Source: Dermacoccus abyssi (GTDB lineage Bacteria; Actinomycetota; Actinomycetes; Actinomycetales; Dermatophilaceae). Taken from it: a DNA stretch of 64,000 nt. The position numbers and the translations under genes are program-made. The notes beneath the pieces were generated by a model. The model had not been told where the DNA came from and did not search any database. It worked only from the letters and a program-made list of their open reading frames with translations. Location: assembly GCF_034541975.1 (NCBI RefSeq), contig NZ_JAVYJM010000001.1, one strand, 5' to 3'. Positions 44,146-52,473 of this stretch are shown here, piece by piece. The stretch's first letter is position 1; every line of letters starts with the position of its first letter.

Positions 44146-44184
44146 CGAAGGGGCGGCAACCTGACGAAGGTTGCCGCCCCTTCG
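44146..44184. terminator. Hairpin terminator after the rhodanese gene
   Basis: CGAAGGGGCGGCAACCT and its exact complement around GACGA, 14 bases after the stop. Confidence 0.8.
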
Positions 44185-44256
44185 CGTCTCTCGGACGGTT
44201 GGGCAGATCGCCCGACGTCCACGGAACGCACAGGCCGACCCGTCATACTTGCCCGT

Positions 44257-44922
44257 ATGGCAGGCAAAGCAAAGCTCTGGCGCGATCGCGTCATTCTCGT
44301 CGCGGTCGTGTGGGCCATCTGGGCACTCATCACGACGTTCGTCGTGCAGCCCTTCCGCATCCCTTCAGCGTCGATGGAGAACACCCTGCAGATCGGCGAC
44401 CGCATTGTCGTCAACAAGATCACGCCGCGTTTTGGCGAGGTCAAGCGGGGAGACGTCGTCGTCTTCAAGGACCCGGGCGACTGGACGCAGCCCGTGCCGA
44501 GCGGAAACGCCGTGTTCGGCGCCATCCGCAAGGTCGCCGAGGTGACGCACCTGTCGGCGAGCGGCTCGCACCTCGTCAAGCGTGTCGTCGGCGTCGGTGG
44601 GGACAAGGTCTCGTGCGAGGGCCTGGGCAACAAGCTCAAGGTCAACGGTGCCGAAGTCGACGAGCCCTACCTGAAGTCCGGCGTGCAGCCGTGCGCCGAG
44701 AAGTTCTCCATCACGGTGCCCGACAACAAGGTCTGGGTCATGGGCGACAACCGCAGCGACTCCGCCGACAGCCGGTTCCACGACGACGGCACCGGCAAGC
44801 TCGGCAGTGTGCCGCTCTCCGACATCACCGGAAAGGGACTCGCGGTCGTCTGGCCGATCGGCAACGTCTCCGGTGGCCACAACGCGGAAGAGGCCTTCGC
44901 CAAGGTGCCTGCCGCCAAGTGA
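44257..44922 (+). CDS. lepB: Signal peptidase I
   Basis: A 221-residue membrane-bound leader peptidase with one N-terminal helix (VILVAVVWAIWALITTFV). The catalytic Ser is in IPSASMENTL, and the general base Lys in HLVKRVVGVGGD. The box VWVMGDNRSDSADSRF completes the active site. ATG 44257 has no ribosome site but CATACT lies seven bases upstream, so the message may be leaderless. It cleaves signal peptides of secreted proteins such as those at 13917-15274. Confidence 0.92.
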   Translation: MAGKAKLWRDRVILVAVVWAIWALITTFVVQPFRIPSASMENTLQIGDRIVVNKITPRFGEVKRGDVVVFKDPGDWTQPVPSGNAVFGAIRKVAEVTHLSASGSHLVKRVVGVGGDKVSCEGLGNKLKVNGAEVDEPYLKSGVQPCAEKFSITVPDNKVWVMGDNRSDSADSRFHDDGTGKLGSVPLSDITGKGLAVVWPIGNVSGGHNAEEAFAKVPAAK

Positions 44923-45009
44923 GCCCCGAGCGATGCCCCCTGTGCCGAAGGCGCGGGGTGCATCGTCAACCCTGCGGCCCCGAAACTCCGGCTCCACCCG
45001 CACACGACG

Positions 45010-45041
45010 AACGCCGCCGCTCGGCATCGAGCGGCGGCGTT
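45010..45041. terminator. Perfect 14-bp hairpin between lepB and the vanY-like gene
   Basis: AACGCCGCCGCTCG and its complement around GCAT. Confidence 0.8.
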
Positions 45042-45053
45042 GTCGAAGGTCTG

Positions 45054-45950
45054 TCAGTAGCCGGGCGCGGCCGGCAGGTCGAAGAGCTCCTCGAGCGTCT
45101 TGATGTCGCGGCGCTCGTGGAGGAAGCGAGCGACGTCGTCACCGACGTAGCGCAGGTGCCACGGCTCGGCGCGGTAACCCGTCGTCTTCTCCTGGCCCTC
45201 CTGGTAGCGCACGACGAAGCCGAACTCGTGCGCGTGAGCGGCCACCCACTTGCCCGTGGGGGTGTCCTTGAACGACTCCTCCAGCTCGTGCACGGCGTCG
45301 GCGCCGCGCACGTCGATCGTGAGGCCGAGCTGGTGCTCGCTGTGGCCCGCGCGCGCCGAGTACGTGTCGGCGGCCTTGCGGCCGTCGCGACGTTCGTAGC
45401 TCGCGTAGAGGCTTTCCTGGTGCTCGAACGAGCGGTAACCGCTGACGGCCTCGAGGGTGATCTTGTCCTTCTTGGCCGCCTTGATCATGCGCGTGATCGG
45501 CTGCTCCAGCCGCTCGTCGACGACGACGGCCCCCGTGACGGCGAGCTTCTCCGGCTTGTCCTCGTGGGTGAGGGCCACGTGCTTGTTGACGATGCGCAAC
45601 TCCGACGTGCGCAGTGCCTCGACCCGAGTGTCGACGTCGATCGCGCGGCGCGTGTCGGCCACCTCGACGACGACGCGCGACCGTGCGTTCTTCGCCACCG
45701 CGAGGCCGAGCACGGCGACGTTCTTCTCAGCCGTCCGGCTACGGCGCTCGGAGCCCTGCGAAGCTGTCAGCACCTCGCCCGAGTGCATCCGGGCGACGAC
45801 GGCGACGCGATCCGGCGTCACGGGGAGGACGACGACGCGTGGTTCGTTCTCGTCGCTTCGTGCGGCCTGTGCCGTTCCGGCACCCAGCATCGCCAGAGTC
45901 AGGGCAGCACCGGATCCTGCGATCGCCTCGCGGCGAGTCAGGTCACTCAT
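45054..45950 (-). CDS. Tat-exported M15B D-alanyl-D-alanine carboxypeptidase (VanY-like)
   Basis: A 298-residue exported peptidase. The N-terminus has a twin-arginine signal (SDLTRREAIAGSGAALTLAM, cleavage near AQA-ARS). The zinc-peptidase motifs are AGHSEHQLGLTIDVRG (His and Asp ligands) and EPWHLRYVG (last His), with HAHEFGFVVRY between them. The central region before the motifs is longer than usual and may be a binding domain. Enzymes of this type trim the terminal D-alanine of peptidoglycan. It converges on lepB. Confidence 0.88.
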   Translation of the reverse strand: MSDLTRREAIAGSGAALTLAMLGAGTAQAARSDENEPRVVVLPVTPDRVAVVARMHSGEVLTASQGSERRSRTAEKNVAVLGLAVAKNARSRVVVEVADTRRAIDVDTRVEALRTSELRIVNKHVALTHEDKPEKLAVTGAVVVDERLEQPITRMIKAAKKDKITLEAVSGYRSFEHQESLYASYERRDGRKAADTYSARAGHSEHQLGLTIDVRGADAVHELEESFKDTPTGKWVAAHAHEFGFVVRYQEGQEKTTGYRAEPWHLRYVGDDVARFLHERRDIKTLEELFDLPAAPGY

Positions 45951-46048
45951 GGTGGCTTCTTTCGTTGTCGGCCCCTTCGCGGCCTCAACGGTATCGAGCC
46001 CCGAAGGCCGGTGTCACCTTGTCGTGCTGTGAAATCGTGTGATTCGGG

Positions 46049-46909
46049 TTATTTCAACAGCTTGCTCATGCGCCGGTCGGCGAGCGGTTTGCCGCCCGTC
46101 TGGCACGTCGCGCAGTACTGCAGCGAGCGGTCGGCGAACGACACCTCGCGGACGACGTCGCCGCACACCGGGCACGCCTCCCCTGTCCGGCCGTGCACCC
46201 GCATGCCGGCGCGCTTGGCGTCCTTAAGTTCCTTCGCAGGCTTGCCCGAGGCCGCCGCGACGGCGTCGGTGAGCGTTGTGCGCAGCGCCTCGTAGAGGGT
46301 GTGGACCTGCTCGGGCGTGAGCGCCGTCGTCATGGCGAACGGCGACAGCTTGGCGACGTGGAGCACCTCGTCGGAGTAGGCGTTGCCGACGCCGGCGATC
46401 TCCGACTGGTCACGCAACAGCCCCTTGATCTGCATGCGTCGTTCGGCGACGAGGGCCGCGAACGCCTCCTCGGTGAACTCCTCGGACAGCGGGTCGATGC
46501 CGAGCTTCGCGACGCCGGGCACCTCCTGGACATCGCGCACGAGGTAGACGGCCAGGCGCTTCTGCGTGCCCGCCTCGGTGAGGTCGAAACCGGCCCCGTC
46601 GTCGAGGCGCACGCGAACGGCGATGGGCGACTTCCCGGGGCGCAGCGTCGTCGTCGGGAGGTTGTCCGACCAGCGCAGCCACCCCGCTCGCGAGAGGTGG
46701 AAGACGAAGTGCAGGCCCGACGCCTCGATGTCGACGAACTTGCCGTGGCGGTGCACGGCGTCGACGACGAGCCCCTCGAACGCCTGCGGCGGAGGGTCGA
46801 ACGTCTTGAGCACCGCGAACGAGGCCAGTTCGACGCCGACGACGGCGCGTCCGACGAGTCGTTCGGTGAGGAATCCGACGAGGCCGCTCACCTCGGGCAG
46901 TTCAGGCAT
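46049..46909 (-). CDS. Fpg/Nei family DNA glycosylase
   Basis: A 286-residue base-excision repair enzyme. The N-terminal catalytic Pro-Glu is intact (MPELPEVSGL), the helix-two-turn-helix region is EIAGVGNAYSDEVLH, and the C-terminal zinc finger is CPVCGDVVREVSFADRSLQYCATC. It excises oxidised bases and cuts the abasic site. ATG 46909 overlaps the stop of the upstream App1 gene by eight bases, so the two are cotranscribed. I cannot tell Fpg from Nei without comparison. Confidence 0.9.
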   Translation of the reverse strand: MPELPEVSGLVGFLTERLVGRAVVGVELASFAVLKTFDPPPQAFEGLVVDAVHRHGKFVDIEASGLHFVFHLSRAGWLRWSDNLPTTTLRPGKSPIAVRVRLDDGAGFDLTEAGTQKRLAVYLVRDVQEVPGVAKLGIDPLSEEFTEEAFAALVAERRMQIKGLLRDQSEIAGVGNAYSDEVLHVAKLSPFAMTTALTPEQVHTLYEALRTTLTDAVAAASGKPAKELKDAKRAGMRVHGRTGEACPVCGDVVREVSFADRSLQYCATCQTGGKPLADRRMSKLLK

Positions 46910-48029
46910 GACCGAGCACCTTCGAGACGTGTCCGTGCAGGACGAATCCGTTGGGACCTTCGAACCACGGCACACCCGGCACGCGGCCGACGACGTCGTC
47001 CATCTGGAGCGGGTGACCGTGGCTGAGCACCTGCTGCGCCACCGTCAGCTGCCGGATCGCGACGCCCGCGACGTGATCGGGGTAGCTCAGCGCGAACTGC
47101 TCGTAGATCGACGGGTCGTGCTGGCCGTCGTCGCCGACGAGCAGCCATTCGATGTGCGGGAACTCGGCGGCCAGGCGCCGCAGCCAGCGCCGCTTGTGCG
47201 CCTGCCCCGAGCGGAACCAGGACGTCTCCGTCGGGCCCCAGTCGGTGAGCAGCAGTGTGCCGCGCGGGAATCCGTGCCGGCGCAGGAAGCGGGTGAGCAC
47301 CGGCTGCGTGTTCCAGGCGCCGGTGGAGAGGTAGAAGACGGGCGCGTCCTCGTGCTGCGCGAGGACCGAGCGGTAGAACGCGGCCATGCCCGGCACCTCA
47401 CGGCGCACGGTCTCGCGGACGACGAACGTGTTCCACGCGGCGATGAGCGGGCGCGGAAGCGCCGTGATGAGGGCCGTGTCGTCGATGTCGCTCACGATGC
47501 CGAAGCGCACGTGCCCGCCGATGATCTGCACCGGAGCCACCGCGGTGACGCCGTCGCACTCGACGTGCGCGTCGTGCCATCCGTGACGCAGGCCGTGCCC
47601 GGTGACCTCGACCTCGAAGTAGCCGCCGCGATCGGTGAGGCCCGTCGCCGTGGCGTCCCCGAGCGTCACCGTGACCTCGCGTTCGGTCTCCGGCACGGAG
47701 AAGAACGCCTTGAAGCCGCGCCGAACGAGGGAGTCGTCGCTCGCCGTCGGCACCGACGGCTGCCCGTCCTTGCCGAGCACGACCCGACCGAGGACGCGCG
47801 CGATGCCGTCCTCGGGGATGCGTCGCTTCGGGCCGGACGAGGCGCGCCAGCGCGACGTCGACGGCTTCGGGGTGCGCTCCAACGGGTCGCGACCTTCGAG
47901 CGCGGGATCGACCGAGCCGTACCCGACGTAGGGAAAGACGCGCGTCGACCAGTCACGCCGCGAGAGAACGGACGCGGCGGAGCTGTTGAGCTTGTCCTCG
48001 ACCCGTGAGGCGAAGTGGGGGCGCGCCAT
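46902..48029 (-). CDS. App1 family phosphatase (phosphatidate phosphatase catalytic domain)
   Basis: A 375-residue protein. The App1 catalytic domain starts at the HAD-like motif FGIVSDIDDTALIT (DIDDT), followed by FYLSTGAWNTQPVLTRFLRR and LLVGDDGQHDPSIYEQFA. The N-terminal half contains a beta-rich domain (FFSVPETEREVTVTLGDATA). The yeast enzyme is a phosphatidate phosphatase; the bacterial substrate is not known. ATG 48029 is used. It is upstream of, and overlaps, the Fpg/Nei gene. Confidence 0.87.
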   Translation of the reverse strand: MARPHFASRVEDKLNSSAASVLSRRDWSTRVFPYVGYGSVDPALEGRDPLERTPKPSTSRWRASSGPKRRIPEDGIARVLGRVVLGKDGQPSVPTASDDSLVRRGFKAFFSVPETEREVTVTLGDATATGLTDRGGYFEVEVTGHGLRHGWHDAHVECDGVTAVAPVQIIGGHVRFGIVSDIDDTALITALPRPLIAAWNTFVVRETVRREVPGMAAFYRSVLAQHEDAPVFYLSTGAWNTQPVLTRFLRRHGFPRGTLLLTDWGPTETSWFRSGQAHKRRWLRRLAAEFPHIEWLLVGDDGQHDPSIYEQFALSYPDHVAGVAIRQLTVAQQVLSHGHPLQMDDVVGRVPGVPWFEGPNGFVLHGHVSKVLGHA

Positions 48030-48175
48030 GGGCCCACTGTAGAACGCCGGTCTGACGACCCCCTCCACGACACGATGGGCCCCAACGCGACGCGCAGGCG
48101 AACGGAAGGGGACCTACGTCCCAACGATGCCCCCGACCCCTTCCGGGAAGCGCCTCGAAGGCGGACAATAGTCAC

Positions 48176-49201
48176 ATGGGAAAGAAGTTCAAGACGCAGG
48201 ACGAGACCTGGCAGCACAACTACCCGTACGACGTGAAGATGACACGCACGGAGTACGAGTACCTCAAGCGCCAGATGCAGATCGAGCTGCTCAAGATGCA
48301 GGCCTGGGTCAAGGAATCGGGCGAGAAGGTCGTCCTCATCTTCGAGGGGCGTGACGCCGCCGGAAAGGGTGGGTCGATCAAGCGGTTCAACGAGCACCTC
48401 AACCCCCGTGGTGCACGCACCGTCGCGCTCAACAAGCCCACCGAGGAAGAACTCGGTCAGTGGTACTTCCAGCGCTACGTCTCCCACCTGCCCACCAAGG
48501 GCGAGATCGTCTTCTTCGACCGCTCCTGGTACAACCGCGCCGGCGTCGAGCGCGTCATGGGCTACTGCACCGACGAGCAGTACGACGAGTTCATGCGCAC
48601 CGCGCCCGAGTTCGAGCGCATGCTCGTCGGCTCCGGCATCCACCTGCGCAAGCTGTGGTTCTCCGTCGGCAAGGCCGAGCAGCTCACGCGCTTCGAGAAG
48701 CGCCGCACCGACCCGGTGCGCCAGTGGAAGCTGTCGCCCACCGACCTCGCCTCCCTCGACAAGTGGGACGCCTACACCGAGGCGAAGGAGGCCATGTTCG
48801 AGCACACCGACACCGAGTGGGCTCCGTGGACCGTCATCAAGAGCAACGACAAGAAGCGCGCCCGTGTCGAGGTGATGCGCTACGTGCTCGACTCGCTCGA
48901 CTACCCGGGCAAGAACACGGACTTCATCCACGAGCCCGACCCGCTCATCGTCGGTTCGGCCAAGCAGATCCTCGACGAGGGTGAGGGCGGCTTCCAGCAC
49001 GGCTACCCCGACCGGTCGAACGGCGGCAAGAAGCCGAAGCCCGGTATGGCGCCGAAGTCGAAGTCGGCCAAGGCCGCGCGTGAGAAGGCGGAGAAGGCTG
49101 TCCGCGAGGCTGCCGTGAGCGCCGAGAAGGCGGCCAAGGCGACGGCGGCTGCCGACAAGGCTGCGGACGACGAGGCGTCGTCCCAGGGCGACAAGAGCTG
49201 A
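48176..49201 (+). CDS. ppk2: Polyphosphate kinase 2
   Basis: A 341-residue PPK2 enzyme. The Walker A is FEGRDAAGKGGSIKRF; the lid and PPK2 signatures are LGQWYFQRYVSHLPTKGEIV and FFDRSWYNRAGVERVMGYC. Family members use polyphosphate to phosphorylate nucleotides (class fixed by details I cannot test here). The C-terminal 60 residues are Lys/Ala-rich and helical (KSAKAAREKAEKAVREAAVS), an uncommon tail that may bind polyphosphate or RNA. Confidence 0.92.
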   Translation: MGKKFKTQDETWQHNYPYDVKMTRTEYEYLKRQMQIELLKMQAWVKESGEKVVLIFEGRDAAGKGGSIKRFNEHLNPRGARTVALNKPTEEELGQWYFQRYVSHLPTKGEIVFFDRSWYNRAGVERVMGYCTDEQYDEFMRTAPEFERMLVGSGIHLRKLWFSVGKAEQLTRFEKRRTDPVRQWKLSPTDLASLDKWDAYTEAKEAMFEHTDTEWAPWTVIKSNDKKRARVEVMRYVLDSLDYPGKNTDFIHEPDPLIVGSAKQILDEGEGGFQHGYPDRSNGGKKPKPGMAPKSKSAKAAREKAEKAVREAAVSAEKAAKATAAADKAADDEASSQGDKS

Positions 49202-49218
49202 CGCTCGCTGCCACAGAA

Positions 49219-49261
49219 ACGCGGATCGGCCGCGGGCTACGTGCCCGCGGCCGATCCGCGT
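49219..49261. terminator. Perfect 19-bp hairpin after ppk2
   Basis: Arms 49219-49237 and 49243-49261 (ACGCGGATCGGCCGCGGGC and its complement) around TACGT. Confidence 0.85.
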
Positions 49262-49286
49262 CGTGGTGCTGTGATGCGTGACGGTG

Positions 49287-49733
49287 TCAGCGCCGTCCGT
49301 TGCTGTTGCGCTGTGCTGTGAGGCCACGGTCGAGGATGTCGAGGGCCGCGTCGAGGGTTTCCAGCTCGTCCTCGGTGAACCCCTCGAGCAGCGGGACGAC
49401 GACCTCCGCACGCGCTGCGCGCGCTTCCATGAGCACCTCGCGGCCCGCCTCCGTCATCGACACGAGCGTGGCGCGCGCGTCACGCGTGTCGGCGGTGCGC
49501 GAGACGAGGCCGAGTGCCTCGAGGCGCTGCACCTGCGTCGTCATCGTCGGCTGTGAGGAGTTGTCCGCAACGGCCAAATCACCGATGCGGGACGGGCCGA
49601 GATCGTTCATCAGGGAGAGCAGACGCAGCTGGGCCGCCGGCGCAGGCAGTTGGGCGCGGCGAGTGGCCCACCGGTTGAGTCGGGCCACGATGAGGAGGAG
49701 ATGGTCGCCACGCGAACTGGTCATGCCGTCCAT
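49287..49733 (-). CDS. MarR family transcriptional regulator
   Basis: A 148-residue MarR regulator. The helix-turn-helix is RIGDLAVADNSSQPTMTTQV and the wing DTRDARATLVSMTEAG. GTG 49745 or ATG 49733 could be the start; ATG is preferred, though no ribosome site is clear. A hairpin and the region TTCGCACGCGAA sit at the start, so the end of the acyl-CoA ligase terminator and this gene's promoter share sequence. Target unknown. Confidence 0.85.
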   Translation of the reverse strand: MDGMTSSRGDHLLLIVARLNRWATRRAQLPAPAAQLRLLSLMNDLGPSRIGDLAVADNSSQPTMTTQVQRLEALGLVSRTADTRDARATLVSMTEAGREVLMEARAARAEVVVPLLEGFTEDELETLDAALDILDRGLTAQRNSNGRR

Positions 49734-49742
49734 GATAGTTCG

Positions 49743-49795
49743 CACGCGAACGCCACCGCAGGGCTCTTCGAGAGTCCGACGGTGGCGTTCGCGTG
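49743..49795. terminator. Hairpin terminator after the acyl-CoA ligase gene
   Basis: Perfect 16-bp arms CACGCGAACGCCACCG and CGGTGGCGTTCGCGTG with an inner GACTCTCG/CGAGAGTC-type stem in the loop. Confidence 0.8.
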
Positions 49796-49800
49796 GAGGG

Positions 49801-51279
49801 TCAGCTGCGCAGTTCGCGCTTGAGGATCTTGCCGGTGGCGCCCTTCGGCAGCGCGTCGATGAACGTGACGGTGCGCGGGTACTTGTAGGCGGCGACGCGG
49901 GCCTTCGCGAATTCCTTGACGTCGTCCTCGGAGAGCGACGAGCCCGGCGTGCGCACGACGAAGGCTGCTATCTCCTCGCCGTAGTGCTCGTCGGGCACAC
50001 CGACGACCGCAACCTCGGCGATCTCCTCGTTCTCGTAGAGCGCTTCCTCGACCTCGCGCGGGTACACGTTGTACCCGCCGCGGATGATCATGTCCTTGGC
50101 GCGGTCGACGATGAAGAAGTAGCCGTCCTCGTCCTGGTGGGCGAGGTCACCGCTGAAGAACCAGCCGTCGCGGATGGCCTCGGCCGTGGCATCGGGGCGG
50201 TTCCAGTAGCCCTTCATGAGCAGGTGGCCGCGAATGGCGATCTCGCCGACCTCACCCTGGGCAACGGGCTTGCCGTCGCTGTCCGCGACGATCATCTCGA
50301 CGCCTTCGATCGGCGTACCGATCGAACCGGGCTTGCGCTCTGCGTTCGGGTGGTTGAACGACGCCACGGGCGAGGTCTCGCTCAGGCCGTAGCCCTCGAG
50401 GATCGTCGCCTCGAAACGCTGCTCGAACTTCTTGAGCACCTCGACGGGCATCGCCGAACCGCCCGAAGCGCAGGTGCGCAGCGACGACATGTCGTAGTCG
50501 TCACGGTTCGCGGCCGCGGCGAGCATCGCCTGATACATCGTGGGCACGCCCTGGAAGATCGTCACCTTGTCGCGGCCGACGACGTCGAGCGCCTTGTTCG
50601 GGTCGAAGCGCGGGATGAGCGTGAGCGTGGCGCCCGTGGCGACGGAGGTGTTGAGGCCGCACGTGAGGCCGAAGACGTGGAACAGCGGCAGGCAGCCCAT
50701 GATGACGTCGTCGGAGGTGATCGCCATGAGCGTGCGAGCCGAGACCTCCTGGTTGATGTCGAGCGAGCGGTGCGTGAGCTCGGCGCCCTTCGGGCGGCCG
50801 GTCGTGCCGGAGGTGTAGAGGATGACGGCGGTGTCGTCGTCGGCGCGGTCCACGACGTCCGGCGTCGGCTCGAGCGCACCGAGGACGCCCTGGAGCTGAT
50901 CGGCACCGACCTCGACGTACTCGACGTTCTTGTTGGCCGCGCCCTTGGCCGATTCGCCGCCCATGCCGAAGACGAGCTTCACGCCCGCGTCCTCGAGGTA
51001 GTACTCGACCTCGCGCGCCATGAACAGCGGGTTCATCGGCACGAGGACGGCACCGGAACGCCACACGCCGTAGGCGATGACGGGGAAGGCGGGGACGTTC
51101 GCCAGGCTCAGCGCGACGCGGTCACCGGGCTCGATGCCGTGGTCGCGCAGGAAGGTGACGACGCGCTGCGTGGCGTCGTCGAGCTGCTGCCAGGTGAGGG
51201 TGAAGTCGTCGAGCTTGATGGCGGCCCCGTCGGGCAGCTTCTGCGCCGTGCGCACGAGGTTGTCAGCGAGGTTGGTCAT
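49801..51279 (-). CDS. Long-chain fatty acid--CoA ligase (AMP-forming)
   Basis: A 492-residue ANL-superfamily enzyme. The AMP-binding P-loop is VILYTSGTTGRPKGAELTHR; LEGYGLSETSPVASFN, GWFFSGDLAHQDEDGY and the catalytic Lys in LPKGATGKILKREL follow. It activates fatty acids or related carboxylic acids for beta-oxidation or lipid synthesis. ATG 51279 is used; an upstream start is possible. No partner genes are adjacent. Confidence 0.88.
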   Translation of the reverse strand: MTNLADNLVRTAQKLPDGAAIKLDDFTLTWQQLDDATQRVVTFLRDHGIEPGDRVALSLANVPAFPVIAYGVWRSGAVLVPMNPLFMAREVEYYLEDAGVKLVFGMGGESAKGAANKNVEYVEVGADQLQGVLGALEPTPDVVDRADDDTAVILYTSGTTGRPKGAELTHRSLDINQEVSARTLMAITSDDVIMGCLPLFHVFGLTCGLNTSVATGATLTLIPRFDPNKALDVVGRDKVTIFQGVPTMYQAMLAAAANRDDYDMSSLRTCASGGSAMPVEVLKKFEQRFEATILEGYGLSETSPVASFNHPNAERKPGSIGTPIEGVEMIVADSDGKPVAQGEVGEIAIRGHLLMKGYWNRPDATAEAIRDGWFFSGDLAHQDEDGYFFIVDRAKDMIIRGGYNVYPREVEEALYENEEIAEVAVVGVPDEHYGEEIAAFVVRTPGSSLSEDDVKEFAKARVAAYKYPRTVTFIDALPKGATGKILKRELRS

Positions 51280-51360
51280 GAACGTGAGCCTAGTCACTTC
51301 GCGCCGTATTGAGCAATGATCAATAGAGGTTCGTACCGTCTGTTCGCGGAGCGAAACGGG

Positions 51361-52281
51361 TCAGAGCCAGGAGACGTGTGGCTTGAGCAGCGCGTACCCG
51401 ACGAACGAGACGATGTCGAGGATCGTGTGGGCCACGACGAGCGGCATGACACGGCGCGTGCGGGTGTAGAGCCACCCGAAGATCAGGCCCATGACGACGT
51501 TGCCGACGAACCCGCCGATGCCTTGATAGAGGTGGTACCCACCGCGGATGAGCGCACTGACCACGATGACCTTCGTGCGCCCCCACCCCGCCTGCGACCA
51601 CCGCGTGAAGAGGTAGCCCACCATGACGACCTCTTCGAGCAGCGCGTTCTGCACAGCCGCGAGGACGAGGACGGGCACGACCCACCAGTGATCGGAGAGG
51701 CCCGACGCGACGACGGTCGTGTTGAGGCCCGCAGCACGGGCGCCGAGGTACAGCGCGAGGCCGGGCAAACCGATGACGGCGGCGAGCAGCGCGCCGAGCA
51801 CCGCGTCGGGGCCTTTGCGCGTGCCGTCGAGGCCGATGAAGCCCAGCGGGTTGCGCATCGAACGCCCGAGGAGGTGGGCGGCGAGCGCCGCCGGCACGAG
51901 GGCGAGCGCAATGCCGACGAACTGGCTGATGGCGTCGAGCCACTCGAGCGACGAGCGGGACGCGTTGAGCGTGGAGGTTTTCGTGCTGAGCGACGTGCCG
52001 GCGGCGCGGGCCTCGAGCGCCTTGCGCAGCAACGAGATGGCCGACCAGACGGCGCTCGCGCCGAGGCTCACGAGGAGCACGAGCCAGGTCTCGGTGAGCA
52101 CCTGACGTCGAGTGAGCGCCGCACGGGGACGCAGCGGTGGAACGGCCAGCACGGACCCGGGCCAACGAACGCCCCGGCCCTTCGTCTGTGCGAGCGAGTC
52201 GGGGGTCGTCACAGCAGCACTCTCGAGATCGCTTTCGAGAGTGCCGTCGGGGCGCGCGGGGTCAGCGTCCGTCGAGCTCAT
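51361..52281 (-). CDS. CPBP family intramembrane metalloprotease
   Basis: A protein of about 306 residues with roughly 7-8 membrane helices. CPBP motifs are QNALLEEVVMVGYLFTRW (EExxxR form is here EEVVMVGYL, so the classical Arg is displaced), the His-containing SALIRGGYHLYQGI and VVAHTILDIVSFVG. Such proteases process membrane or bacteriocin-related substrates. The ATG at 52281 lies inside the preceding small acidic gene (20-bp overlap), so the two are coupled. Confidence 0.75.
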   Translation of the reverse strand: MSSTDADPARPDGTLESDLESAAVTTPDSLAQTKGRGVRWPGSVLAVPPLRPRAALTRRQVLTETWLVLLVSLGASAVWSAISLLRKALEARAAGTSLSTKTSTLNASRSSLEWLDAISQFVGIALALVPAALAAHLLGRSMRNPLGFIGLDGTRKGPDAVLGALLAAVIGLPGLALYLGARAAGLNTTVVASGLSDHWWVVPVLVLAAVQNALLEEVVMVGYLFTRWSQAGWGRTKVIVVSALIRGGYHLYQGIGGFVGNVVMGLIFGWLYTRTRRVMPLVVAHTILDIVSFVGYALLKPHVSWL

Positions 52282-52426
52282 CGCTCGCGGTGCGGCTCGT
52301 GTCGTCGGGAAGCTCGTCACCGTCGATGTCGGGGCCGACGCTTTCGTCGAAGTCGACGTCGCCGTCCTCGTCGAGCTGGTGGACGGGCGCTTCGTCGTAC
52401 GGGTCGTTGTCGAAGTCGTCGCTCAT
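52262..52426 (-). CDS. Small acidic protein, 54 residues, overlapping the CPBP protease gene
   Basis: A short gene easily missed: ATG 52426 (AAGGATGACGCC precedes it) to TGA 52262. It encodes MSDDFDNDPYDEAPVHQLDE, then DGDVDFDESVGPDIDGDELP and a short tail, almost half Asp and Glu. No membrane or signal segment. Its last 20 bases overlap the CPBP start, and the reading pattern supports coding. Function unknown; an acidic peptide beside a CPBP protease could be a substrate, inhibitor or regulator. Confidence 0.65.
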   Translation of the reverse strand: MSDDFDNDPYDEAPVHQLDEDGDVDFDESVGPDIDGDELPDDTSRTASDELDGR

Positions 52427-52473
52427 GGCGTCATCCTTGCAGGCACCCCCGACAGGGCGGGGCGGGGCGTGCG

